DNA of 64,000 nt. Source: CATQHD01 sp965243165 (lineage in GTDB: Bacteria; Actinomycetota; Acidimicrobiia; Spongiisociales; Spongiisociaceae). Location of the stretch: NCBI GenBank assembly GCA_965243165.1, contig OZ251535.1, positions 930,001 to 994,000 of the forward strand, in the 5' to 3' direction. The number at the start of each line of letters is the position of its first letter. The first letter of the stretch is position 1. The position numbers and the translations under genes are program-made. Below the pieces are notes generated by a model. It saw nothing but the letters and a program-made list of their open reading frames with translations, searched no databases and was not told the origin of the DNA. Of the stretch, positions 51,760-59,687 are shown one piece after another.

Positions 51760-54505
51760 GATCAATCCTCCATAGGGTCGTCTTGTCCGTTTTACTACAG
51801 CTGGTTGACCTACGAATAAACCCCCCGTTGCCTTGTCCGGAAGCCTTCCAGCAATTAGTTGAGTTGTCCTTGATATGATATTGATCAATGTCTCCATCAC
51901 CGCTAATCTGGAATCGTTGTGATGCCGATGTATTACTACAATTTGATAATTGGTACTGTCCAGCCGCGGTGCTAGTGAGGCATTTCCCCGAAAAAGTTGA
52001 GTTAGCCGGTTTTATCTGAAAGTATCCTCTCAAATAACTATATTCACCAGCTTCGGCTTCAGGATCAGGAGCTGGCGCTAAGTAAAATTGATTGCTAGAA
52101 GTGGTTCCACCACAACTTTGCTGTTGCAACGGATAATATGTAGTTGATTTTCTTGCGACGGTCCTGACAACCGCCGCACATTTATTGGTTCCCTGATTGT
52201 ACAATTTTACCTTGCCTGGTACAACGGGATCCGCTCTGCGAGGCACTACAAACCTGTCCATATTTACCCACCCTTTGGCTCCTTTACGTATATTATTACA
52301 GGAAAAAGGCCCCTTTGCTGATTTCGGGTCGTCCACTTCTCGCCCTTTACAGTAGGCAACCATCAGTTTATTGAACTCATTATCGCAGTCCGAATCAGTC
52401 ACTGTTCCGCTGAATCCAGCTCTGATCATATCATAACAGTAATCATGAGCTTTACAGGGAATCCGGAAATCATAGGACCCACCTTCATCCGACAGCCAGC
52501 TGCACTCGCCGTCTTGTCTGACGATTACCTTACCGTAAACATCATCAACGTATTTCTCATAGCCCCATACCGGACCGATGTATTTCTGGTAATCCTCTTC
52601 CGACAACCTAGCCTTTACACCTGCTTTGAACATGCCTAACGGCGGACAATTACCGGGATCATTACTATCCATATCCAGGTAAAAACTGGCATCCTCATCT
52701 GCCGAGTATTCTGTACAAACGATCGGTCCATACATCACGTTATCCAATTCATCAACCTCCATTGAAGACCCGCTTCCTCTTATTGTAAAAGTTTGTTCAG
52801 GTGAAGCATAGTTAGAATCATACTCAATAGAAACCCTCACTTCATTACCGTAGGCTCGGACGCTATTAAGATTATAGCTACTACTGTTTTTATTGGAAGT
52901 ATAGTAAGGTATGATAGGGCGACTTTGTTGCGGCCAATACCATTTATAATTAACAAATACCCGCCCAGAAGGAAGAGGCTCATCTAGAAAGCATGTAAGA
53001 ATTAAAAGGAAATCATGACAAATCGGCGGAATACCTACCTCCACAGGTATAGCATTCCAAGCAATCGTCGTAGTAGTCGTAGTTGTTGTAGTAGTTATAG
53101 GCAGAGTAACATAGCCAATAGGAGTACCCGTAATAGTAGGAATAACGAAGGGAGCAGTCGTTGGCGTGGGCGCAACAGTAGTTGTGGTTGTGGGAGCGGC
53201 CGTAGTTGCGGGCGTAACAGTAGTCGTCGTTGTAGACGCGGCTGTGGTCGTGGCCGCTCGCGGGGCTGTAGTCGTAGTGATCAAGATGTAATAACAGGTT
53301 TCACGGACCCGGCGGCTGTAACGGTGCCCCGACGGAGACGACGGACACGGATCATAGATCGTTCTAGAAGAAGCCGTGCGGGTAGTAGTCTGCGTCGTCG
53401 AGTAGTAGCAAGTAGAACCGCTCCGGCGGCTGTAACGAGATCCAGACGGGGCAGATGGGCACGAATACAGAATAGTAATAGGTGAACTGCGAGTCGTGGA
53501 CAACGTCTGCGAATAGTAACACCGGCTGCCGCTCCGGCGATTATACCGGTAACCGGACGGAGACGACGGACACGAAGACGTAGTACTAACCGAAGAAGTA
53601 CGCGTCGTGGTCAACGTCTTTGAATAGTAACACCGGCTGCCGCTCCGGCGATTATACCGGTAGCCGGACGGAGACGAGGGACACGAAGACGTAGTACTAA
53701 CCGAAGAAGTACGCGTTGTGGTCAGTGTCCTTGAATAGTAACACCGGCTGCCGCTCCGATAGCTGTAACGGTATCTCGATGGAGCAGTAGGACACGAGTA
53801 ACGGCGGGTAATCCAACTATAACTGGCAGAACGCGTCGTGTAAGCAGTCTTGCTGTAATAACAAGTCCGTCCGCTCCGACGGCTGTAACGATACCCAGAC
53901 GGAGAAGCAGGACACGAACCATACCTCGTCCTGCTCACAGCCGAACGAACCGTCGAAACCGTCTTCGAATAATAACAAGTCCGTCCGCTCCGACGGCTGT
54001 AAGAATACCCAGACGGAGAAGCAGGACACGAACCATACCTCGTCCTGCTCACAGCCGAACGAACCGTCGAAACCGTCTTCGAATAATAACAAGTCTGACC
54101 GCTGCGGCGGCTGTAAGAATACCCAGACGGAGAAGCAGGACACGAACCCAGCCTGGTCAAACTCGTAGCCGAACGCGTCACAGTAACCGTCTTCGAATAG
54201 TAACACCGGCTGCCGCTCCGGCGGCTATACCGGTAACCCGACGGAGACGGCGGACACGAATACTCGACCCGGCTCCCAGAAGTGCGGGTCACCTCAGACG
54301 AGCCCGACCCGCCGCTGACCGCAGCAACCGCCCGCCCCGACTCACCCCCTCCCCCTCCCCGCGACTGCCCAGGACCAAACCCCGACGGCACCGCCTGCAA
54401 CACCAACAACACCGCAACCAACACAACCCAACGCCAACCCCGCCCGAAGTCAAAGGACTCCTTCAGGTCCTTCAACATCCAGATCACAACGTCTCTTCCC
54501 CTCAT
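51749..54505 (-). CDS. Secreted phospholipase A2-like protein with nine Cys repeats and ricin-like C-terminus
   Basis: 918 aa from ATG 54505 (a second ATG at 54478 is possible). Signal or anchor helix WVVLVAVLLVLQAVP at residues 26-40, then a Gly/Ser linker. Residues 82-409 hold nine modules of 36-40 aa with consensus CPxSPSGYRYSRRSGSxCYY. A Thr-rich linker (poly-Thr near 471-480) leads to a beta-rich region (~485-600). Residues 683-712 carry the PLA2 signature PCKAHDYCYD (His687-Asp688 dyad) with D705 and Cys partners, as in bacterial and eukaryotic secreted PLA2. Residues ~766-915 resemble a ricin-type beta-trefoil (KLYNQGTNKCAAV, GKCLTSTAAGQYQLSNCS, NCWKASGQGNGG). Likely a secreted lipid-cleaving effector or adhesin; activity unproven. 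Overlaps the lipoprotein gene by 11 bp. Confidence 0.72.
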   Translation of the reverse strand: MRGRDVVIWMLKDLKESFDFGRGWRWVVLVAVLLVLQAVPSGFGPGQSRGGGGGESGRAVAAVSGGSGSSEVTRTSGSRVEYSCPPSPSGYRYSRRSGSRCYYSKTVTVTRSATSLTRLGSCPASPSGYSYSRRSGQTCYYSKTVSTVRSAVSRTRYGSCPASPSGYSYSRRSGRTCYYSKTVSTVRSAVSRTRYGSCPASPSGYRYSRRSGRTCYYSKTAYTTRSASYSWITRRYSCPTAPSRYRYSYRSGSRCYYSRTLTTTRTSSVSTTSSCPSSPSGYRYNRRSGSRCYYSKTLTTTRTSSVSTTSSCPSSPSGYRYNRRSGSRCYYSQTLSTTRSSPITILYSCPSAPSGSRYSRRSGSTCYYSTTQTTTRTASSRTIYDPCPSSPSGHRYSRRVRETCYYILITTTTAPRAATTTAASTTTTTVTPATTAAPTTTTTVAPTPTTAPFVIPTITGTPIGYVTLPITTTTTTTTTTIAWNAIPVEVGIPPICHDFLLILTCFLDEPLPSGRVFVNYKWYWPQQSRPIIPYYTSNKNSSSYNLNSVRAYGNEVRVSIEYDSNYASPEQTFTIRGSGSSMEVDELDNVMYGPIVCTEYSADEDASFYLDMDSNDPGNCPPLGMFKAGVKARLSEEDYQKYIGPVWGYEKYVDDVYGKVIVRQDGECSWLSDEGGSYDFRIPCKAHDYCYDMIRAGFSGTVTDSDCDNEFNKLMVAYCKGREVDDPKSAKGPFSCNNIRKGAKGWVNMDRFVVPRRADPVVPGKVKLYNQGTNKCAAVVRTVARKSTTYYPLQQQSCGGTTSSNQFYLAPAPDPEAEAGEYSYLRGYFQIKPANSTFSGKCLTSTAAGQYQLSNCSNTSASQRFQISGDGDIDQYHIKDNSTNCWKASGQGNGGFIRRSTSCSKTDKTTLWRIDHVG
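53281..54262 (-). repeat. Nine tandem coding repeats (~37 codons each) in the PLA2-like gene
   Basis: Each unit encodes C-P-x-S/A-P-S-G-Y ... R-R-S-G ... C-Y-Y-S-K-T followed by a Thr/Ser/Arg stretch. Two adjacent units near 53935-54120 are almost identical in nucleotides, as are two near 53560-53720, indicating unit duplication or conversion. The last unit (toward 53281) is degenerate (RRVRETCYYILI). Confidence 0.88.
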
Positions 54506-54678
54506 ATGAAGACTATAGCGACCGTCCGAAGCCCTGGGGCGATTTTTGGCAATGAGGGGGATCGGCTTGTGCAGGGCCGGGCCGGGGTGAACCCAACGGG
54601 ATCTGGGTGGGTCCTCGTAATCGGAAGGGGGAGCACGATCCTCGATTCCTTGGAACTGCTTTTCTGAGGGGAGGGCTC

Positions 54679-56247
54679 TCAGCGCCGCCAGAGGGAGCGG
54701 GTGAACAGCAGCAGCACCGGGAACACCTCGAGCCGCCCGGCGATCATCAGGAAGGAGAGCAGCCACTTGCCGGGCCAGGTGAGGTCCAGGTAGTTGCCGG
54801 CCGGCCCCAGTTCCCCCAGGGCGGGGCCGATGTTGCCCAGGGCGCTGGCGGCGGCGGAGGCGGCGGTGACGATGTCGATGTCCGGGCCGAAGGTCGTCCC
54901 GAGGAAGCCCAGCAGGAAGGTGCTGGTCATGAACAAGAACATCCACAACAGGAAGAAGGACTGAACGCTTTCGACCACCGGATCCGTTACCCGGGCGCCG
55001 CCGAAGCGGGTGATGAACACCCCCCGGGGGTGGATGCTCCTCAGCAGGTCGGCGGCGGAGGCCTTGGTCAACACCCCCAGCCGGTACATCTTGATGCCGC
55101 CGGCGGTCGATCCGGCCATCCCCCCCACGAACATCAGGCCCACCACCAGGATCTGGAGGGCGGGCAGCCACCCGCCGAAGTCGGCGGTGCTGAACCCGGT
55201 GGTGGTGATCAACGCCAGGGCGGTGAAGACCGCATCCCGCAGGATGTCCGACGAGAACCCGCCTCCGCTTCTCCACAGGCCGCCCAGGATCAGGAGGGCG
55301 GCAAGGGCGACGACCCCCGCGTAGAGGCGGAACTCGGCGCTCTTCAGGTAGCGGCCGGGCTGCCGGACCGCCCGGTAGTGCAGGGAGAAGGAGGTCCCGG
55401 CGATGAACATGAAGACGATGATCACCCACTGCACGTAGGCGCTGAACCCGTCGACGGAGGAGGCCTCCGTGCCGAACCCGCCGGTCGACATGGTGGTGAG
55501 GGCGTGGTTGGCCGCCTGGAACAGGGTCATGCCCCCCGCCCAGAGCAGCAGCATCTCGGCCAGAGTCACCAGCGCGTACACGTACCAGAGGCGCCGGGCG
55601 GTCTCCCGGAAGCGGGGGGTGAGCCGGTCCAGCTCCGGCCCCGGCGACTCGGCCCGGGCCAGCTGCACGCCCCCCACGCCCAGCAGGGGGAGGACCGCCA
55701 GCGAGAGGATGATCACCCCCATGCCGCCCAGCCACTGGGTGAGCGACCGCCACATGAGGATTCCGTGCGGCAGCGCCGCCGGGTCGGGGACCACCGTGGC
55801 CCCGGTGGTGCTGAACCCGGAGACGGTCTCGAAGTAGGCGTTGGTCAGGTTGTCGACGGAACCGGTCAGCAGGTAGGGGAGCATTCCGAAGATGGACATG
55901 GCGAACCAGGCCAGGCCGACCGCCGCGAAGCCCTCCTTGGTGGTCAGCTCGCCCGAGCGGCCCACCACCCTCCACCCGATTGATCCGCACAGCACCGTAA
56001 CCGCCGCCGCCAGGGCTATCCACCCGGCCGCCGCCCATTCCCGGTAGATGAGCGAGACCGCGGCGGCGGGCAGCATGGCCGCCCCCGCCGCCGCCACCAC
56101 CGCCCCGGTCACGTAGGTGAGGTGGTGGAACATGCGTCCGGGCCGGGGCACGAAGAAACGGGTTTCCGACAGCAGTTCCCGGTACCTCCACCAGCGCCGG
56201 CCTCCTCCGGCGGGTGGGCCGGGGCGCCTCTGGGAGGGGGAGCTCAT
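54679..56247 (-). CDS. trkH: Potassium uptake channel subunit TrkH/KtrB
   Basis: 522 aa polytopic membrane protein starting ATG 56247. The four selectivity-filter P-loops of the SKT family are visible: VSGFSTTGATVV, MSTGGFGTEASS, TTTGFSTADFG and a final SALGNIGPALG. C-terminal RLEVFPVLLLFTRSLWRR is typical for TrkH. Forms the K+ channel gated by the cytoplasmic TrkA ring encoded 10 bp upstream in the same operon. Confidence 0.93.
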   Translation of the reverse strand: MSSPSQRRPGPPAGGGRRWWRYRELLSETRFFVPRPGRMFHHLTYVTGAVVAAAGAAMLPAAAVSLIYREWAAAGWIALAAAVTVLCGSIGWRVVGRSGELTTKEGFAAVGLAWFAMSIFGMLPYLLTGSVDNLTNAYFETVSGFSTTGATVVPDPAALPHGILMWRSLTQWLGGMGVIILSLAVLPLLGVGGVQLARAESPGPELDRLTPRFRETARRLWYVYALVTLAEMLLLWAGGMTLFQAANHALTTMSTGGFGTEASSVDGFSAYVQWVIIVFMFIAGTSFSLHYRAVRQPGRYLKSAEFRLYAGVVALAALLILGGLWRSGGGFSSDILRDAVFTALALITTTGFSTADFGGWLPALQILVVGLMFVGGMAGSTAGGIKMYRLGVLTKASAADLLRSIHPRGVFITRFGGARVTDPVVESVQSFFLLWMFLFMTSTFLLGFLGTTFGPDIDIVTAASAAASALGNIGPALGELGPAGNYLDLTWPGKWLLSFLMIAGRLEVFPVLLLFTRSLWRR

Positions 56248-56257
56248 GGGAGGCGGC

Positions 56258-57589
56258 TCATGCCGAGAACAGGGACTCGACCGCCGCCGTCGCCTCGGGG
56301 ATCTTGAAGATGATCAGCAGGTCGTGGGCCTCGATGCCGGTGGCCCCAGACGGGACGAAGGAACGGTCGCCCCTCAGGACGCCCCCCACCACCGCCCCGG
56401 ACGGCAGCGGCAGTTCCAGCAGGGTCTTTCCCACTGCCTCCGACCGGGGGTCGACCTCCAGCTCGATCACCTCGGCGTCGGTGTCGGAGAAGGTGGTCAC
56501 CGAATGGACCGCGCCCCGGCGGACGAAGCGGAGGATGGAGTTGGCGGCCGCCAAGCGGGTGGAGACGGTGGTGTCCAGGCCGATGCCCGCCAGCAGCCCC
56601 ACGTAGCTGAGGCGGGTGACCCGGCTGATGGCGGTGGACGCCCCCAGCGCCTTGGCCACCAGCGACCCGATCAGGTTCATGGTGTCCACCCCGGTCAGGG
56701 CGATCACCGCGTCCTCGGAAGTGATGTTCAGGTCTCCCATGACCTCCGGGTCGGTGGGGTCGCCGTGGATCACCAGGGCGCCGGGGTGCTGTTCCGCCAG
56801 CGCCTGGCAGCGGTACTTCTCGGGGTCGATGATCACGATGCCCAGGCCGGTCTCGGCCAGCAGCTCGGCGGTCAGGTGGGCCACCCGGGTGGATCCGATG
56901 ATGAGGGCGCGGCGCGTCTCTTGGCCGCTGATCCCGATCATGTCCTTGGCGCGGTCCACGTTCTCGCTGGCCGCCATCAGCAGCAGGTGGTCCCCCTCCT
57001 CTACGGCCGTTTCCCCGTGCGCCACCATGGTCACCCCGTTGCGCACCACGGCGATGGCCAGCCATCCGAACTCTTGGAAACGCTCCCGCAGGCGTTTGAG
57101 CGGCGCCCCCACCAGCGGGGACAGATGGGTGGCGGTGCCGCCCACCAGCGAGAGCTTCCCCCCGCCGAACTCGATCAGTTCCGAGACCCCCGATTCGCTC
57201 ACCAAGGCGGCGATCTCCTTGGCCGCCGTTTCCGCCGGGTCGATCACGAACCCCACGTCGAGGCCGTCGAGCTCCTCTCGGAGTCCGGGGTCCTGAACCC
57301 GGGCGACGGTGCGCTTCACCCCCATCTTGGAGGCCGTGTGGCAGGCCAGGATGTTGGCGCCGTCGCTGGCCGACACCGCCAGCAGGAGGTGGGCGCGCCC
57401 GATCCCGGCTTCCGCCAGGGCGGAGGCGGAGGCGCCGTTGCCGGTGATGACCAAGACATCGAGCCGGGCCTTGATCTCCTCCGCCCGCTCGGGGTCGAGC
57501 TCGATGAGGACGATGTCCTGGCCCTCCAGGGAGAGCCGTTCGGCGATGTAGGAGCCCACGGCGCCGGCCCCGACGATCACGATGCGCAT
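56258..57589 (-). CDS. trkA: Potassium uptake regulator TrkA (two RCK domains)
   Basis: 443 aa from ATG 57589. Two NAD-binding/regulatory halves: MRIVIVGAGAVGSYIAERLS with an acidic strand end (IVLIELDPERAEEI), and RALIIGSTRVAHLTAELLAE with IVIIDPEKYRCQAL. Each half ends in a TrkA-C domain (SLVGGTATHLSPLVGAPLKR and IELEVDPRSEAVGKTLLELP). Binds NAD(H)/nucleotides and gates TrkH. Likely promoter TAATCT at 57640-57635, upstream on the minus strand. Confidence 0.93.
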   Translation of the reverse strand: MRIVIVGAGAVGSYIAERLSLEGQDIVLIELDPERAEEIKARLDVLVITGNGASASALAEAGIGRAHLLLAVSASDGANILACHTASKMGVKRTVARVQDPGLREELDGLDVGFVIDPAETAAKEIAALVSESGVSELIEFGGGKLSLVGGTATHLSPLVGAPLKRLRERFQEFGWLAIAVVRNGVTMVAHGETAVEEGDHLLLMAASENVDRAKDMIGISGQETRRALIIGSTRVAHLTAELLAETGLGIVIIDPEKYRCQALAEQHPGALVIHGDPTDPEVMGDLNITSEDAVIALTGVDTMNLIGSLVAKALGASTAISRVTRLSYVGLLAGIGLDTTVSTRLAAANSILRFVRRGAVHSVTTFSDTDAEVIELEVDPRSEAVGKTLLELPLPSGAVVGGVLRGDRSFVPSGATGIEAHDLLIIFKIPEATAAVESLFSA

Positions 57590-57634
57590 AGGCGGAACCT
57601 CACAGGTCGAACCTCGGCAGAGATGGCGCCGCCC

Positions 57635-57640
57635 AGATTA
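57635..57640 (-). promoter_or_regulatory. Candidate -10 (TAATCT) for trkA-trkH
   Basis: TAATCT on the minus strand, 45 bases upstream of ATG 57589, giving a leader of about 40 nt. No clear -35 box. Confidence 0.38.
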
Positions 57641-57711
57641 GTTCGGGGGCCGGCCCTGTCCCGGCATCGCCCCCGGCGCCGGGCGGCGGGGCCGTACACC
57701 GAACAGACCTA

Positions 57712-57740
57712 TTGATGATTTACGATATTTATGATATATT
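57712..57740 (+). promoter_or_regulatory. Sigma-70-like promoter TTGATG-N17-TATATT
   Basis: TTGATG (57712-57717), exactly 17 bases, then TATATT (57735-57740) in an unusually AT-rich stretch of an otherwise GC-rich region. It points to the M23 peptidase gene; predicted start about 57747. Best promoter match in the window. Confidence 0.6.
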
Positions 57741-57825
57741 AGATGTGCTTGGCCGTCCAGCCGTGTTGGAACGGCCGGGCAGGCGCGAAAGTTGTTCCAG
57801 TGCGGCGGGAGGCGGGGAGCAGCCC

Positions 57826-58350
57826 GTGTTTTCAGTCCGTCTGTCCATCCTCTGGTTGGCCCTGGCCGCAGGGGCCGTGCTTGCGGCCGTCTATCCGGGT
57901 TCGCCCGCGGCGGACGCCCAAGGGGGCGCCGTCCGGTCGTGCGCGGGCTTGGATCCGCCCAGCGGCGGTTCCATCGGCGCCGGCTTCGCTCCCGGGCCCA
58001 ACTGGTCGGGCCACTGGGGGGTCGACTTCGCCGCCGACCCCGGCGCGCCGGTGCGGGCCGCCGCCTCCGGCGAGGTCACCTTCTCGGGCTACGTCGCCGA
58101 GAACCTGGCCGTAACGGTCGACCACGGGGGAGGCCTCAAGACCAGCTATTCCAGCTTGGGTACGGCCCTGGCCGCGCCGGGGCAACGGGTGGGCCGGGGG
58201 GAGGTGATCGGCCTGGCCGGCGGCGGAGAGGGGGGCGGCGGCGTGCATTTCTCGGTGCGGATCGACGGCGAATACATCGACCCCGAGCCGCTGCTGGGCT
58301 GCGCCCCGCGGGAACCGTACGCCGGGCTGCGGCTGTTGGGCAGCTGGTGA
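57826..58350 (+). CDS. Secreted M23/LytM-type peptidase domain protein
   Basis: 174 aa from GTG 57826 with GGGGAG seven bases upstream; an ATG in the same frame at 57712 lies on the promoter itself. Signal peptide (LSILWLALAAGAVLAAVYPG ... AADAQG). The M23 domain shows GHWGVDFAADPGAPVRAAAS (His and Asp of the zinc site), GEVTFSGYVAENLAVTVDHG and GGVHFSVRIDGEYIDPEPLL. The VHF segment replaces the usual HxH, so the second zinc His may be missing; it could be a degenerate LytM activator. Acts outside the cell on peptidoglycan or as a regulator of amidases. Confidence 0.8.
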   Translation: MFSVRLSILWLALAAGAVLAAVYPGSPAADAQGGAVRSCAGLDPPSGGSIGAGFAPGPNWSGHWGVDFAADPGAPVRAAASGEVTFSGYVAENLAVTVDHGGGLKTSYSSLGTALAAPGQRVGRGEVIGLAGGGEGGGGVHFSVRIDGEYIDPEPLLGCAPREPYAGLRLLGSW

Positions 58351-58394
58351 CCGCCGCCGCTCCGAAGCGCCCGCCTGCGGCGCCGGGCGGGGTG

Positions 58395-58400
58395 TAATCT
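58395..58400 (+). promoter_or_regulatory. -10-like TAATCT before nadD
   Basis: TAATCT ends seven bases before the GTG at 58408 and is preceded by TG (GGTGTAATCT, extended -10-like). Placement implies a leaderless transcript; no ribosome site is seen. Confidence 0.48.
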
Positions 58401-58407
58401 GATCCGA

Positions 58408-59025
58408 GTGCGCATCGGGATCCTGGGAGGGACGTTCGACCCGCCCCACATCGCCCACATGGCGGTGGCCGAGGCGGCCTGCCGGCAGCTCGGCCTCGAC
58501 TTGGTGAAGTTCATACCGGCGGGGGCGCCCTGGCAGAAGGAGGGGGGCGGGGTAACGCCCGCCCGGCGCCGCTGGGAGATGACCGAAGCCGCCGTCTCCG
58601 GCGCCCCCTGCCTGGAGGCGGACGATCGGGAGGTGGCGCGCCCCGGATACACCTACACGATCGACACCCTCGCCGAGCTGGCCGCAGAAGACCGGGCGGG
58701 CGGCGGCGCCGGAGAACCGCCGGTCCTGATCCTGGGCGCTGATGCAGCTTCCCGCCTGCCGTCTTGGCGCCGGGCGGACGAGGTGCTGGCCTCGGCCCGG
58801 ATCGCGGCGGCGCCCCGCCTCGGAACCCCCCGGAAAGCCGTGGAGGAGGCGGTGGCCGGCCGGGCCGAGGTCGTCTGGCTCGACGTTCCGTTCCTCGACA
58901 TTTCGGGAACCGCCCTCCGCCGCCGGGCCGCCGCCGGAGGGAGCCTGCGCTTCCTGGTCCCGCCCCCGGTCCTGGACTACATAGAGCGCAACCGCCTCTA
59001 CAGATGCAACCGCCTCTACAGATAG
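58408..59025 (+). CDS. nadD: Nicotinate-nucleotide adenylyltransferase
   Basis: 205 aa from GTG 58408. Nucleotidyltransferase motif GILGGTFDPPHIAHM (with the HxxH-type site PPHIAH) and the C-terminal ISGTALRRR motif, equivalent to ISxTxIR of NadD. FIPAGAPWQKE and GYTYTIDTLAEL are also typical. Forms deamido-NAD from nicotinate mononucleotide and ATP. The last six residues (CNRLYR) arise from an 18-bp tandem duplication. Neighbours rsfS, as in most actinobacteria. Confidence 0.92.
   Translation: MRIGILGGTFDPPHIAHMAVAEAACRQLGLDLVKFIPAGAPWQKEGGGVTPARRRWEMTEAAVSGAPCLEADDREVARPGYTYTIDTLAELAAEDRAGGGAGEPPVLILGADAASRLPSWRRADEVLASARIAAAPRLGTPRKAVEEAVAGRAEVVWLDVPFLDISGTALRRRAAAGGSLRFLVPPPVLDYIERNRLYRCNRLYR
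58988..59023 (+). repeat. Perfect 18-bp tandem duplication at the 3' end of nadD
   Basis: The unit GCAACCGCCTCTACAGAT occurs at 58988-59005 and 59006-59023, flanked on both sides by TAGAGCGC. It adds six codons, duplicating RNRLYR as RNRLYR-CNRLYR. Confidence 0.93.
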
Positions 59026-59076
59026 AGCGCCGGGGCGGGCTATGCTTCGCGGTCATATGGAAGCCGTCCTACAAGG

Positions 59077-59487
59077 GTGAGCATCACCGATCCTCAGGCC
59101 GAGCGGCGGACGGGCGCGGACATCTCACCGGTCGAGCTGGCCTCGGCGGCCGCCCGAGCCATCGACAGCAAGCAGGGACGCGGCATCGTCATCCTGGACG
59201 TGGGGGAGCTGCTCGGCATCGTCGACCTGTTCGTGATCGCTTCCGGGGGTTCCAAGCGCCAGGTGCGCACCCTGGCCGAGGAGGTGGAAATCCAGCTGAA
59301 GCGGCTGGGCCGCCCGCCCCTCCGCCGCGAGGGAATGGACGCCGGGGACTGGGTGCTGTTGGACTACGGCGACGCGGCGGTGCACATATTCCAGCCCGAG
59401 GCGCGGGAGTTCTACTCCCTGGAGCGCCTGTGGGGCGACGCCCCCCGCCTTCCCTGGACGCCCGATTCCCCCGCCGGCGCGGAATGA
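59077..59487 (+). CDS. rsfS: Ribosomal silencing factor RsfS
   Basis: 136 aa from GTG 59077. Conserved core: IDSKQGRGIVILDVGELLGI, DLFVIASGGSKRQVRTLAEE, and MDAGDWVLLDYGDAAVHIFQ with PEAREFYSLERLWGDAPRL. Binds ribosomal protein L14 and blocks subunit joining in starved cells. Sits between nadD and a tRNA gene; TATGCT at 59041-59046 may be its -10. Confidence 0.94.
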   Translation: MSITDPQAERRTGADISPVELASAAARAIDSKQGRGIVILDVGELLGIVDLFVIASGGSKRQVRTLAEEVEIQLKRLGRPPLRREGMDAGDWVLLDYGDAAVHIFQPEAREFYSLERLWGDAPRLPWTPDSPAGAE

Positions 59488-59507
59488 ACGAACCGCCCCG
59501 AGTTTGG

Positions 59508-59513
59508 TAAGAT
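59508..59513 (+). promoter_or_regulatory. Candidate -10 (TAAGAT) for tRNA-Ala
   Basis: TAAGAT lies 12 bases before the mature tRNA 5' end, a normal distance for a short 5' leader. Confidence 0.5.
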
Positions 59514-59525
59514 GGGCCGCCCCTA

Positions 59526-59598
59526 GGGGCTGTAGCTCAGCTGGCAGAGCGCTTGCATGGCATGCAAGAGGTCACGGGTTCAAATCCCGTCAGCTCCA
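59526..59598 (+). tRNA. tRNA-Ala (anticodon GGC)
   Basis: 73-nt cloverleaf: acceptor GGGGCTG pairs with CAGCTCC, D stem GCTC/GAGC, anticodon stem CTTGC/GCAAG with loop ATGGCAT (anticodon GGC), variable AGGTC, T stem ACGGG/CCCGT with loop TTCAAAT, and discriminator A. The 3' CCA is not encoded. Decodes GCC/GCU. Confidence 0.95.
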
Positions 59599-59687
59599 CG
59601 ACTATCACATCTGGAAGGGCGCTCCCAGGTTTGGAGACCGCGCGGATAGGTGATGTCCTGGGAGTGCGTTCTGTGCTCATCCTGGCT

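Noticed and set aside
53065..53110. Short run of GTA/GTT triplets resembling a microsatellite phase-variation tract
   Set aside because: It is the poly-Thr linker of the PLA2-like protein; the codons are mixed (ACA, ACT, ACG), so slippage is less likely, and in-frame changes would only alter linker length.
53281..54262. Regularly spaced repeats that could be mistaken for a CRISPR array
   Set aside because: Units are ~110 bp, in-frame coding repeats with variable sites typical of protein repeats; there are no short identical repeats with unique spacers and no cas genes.
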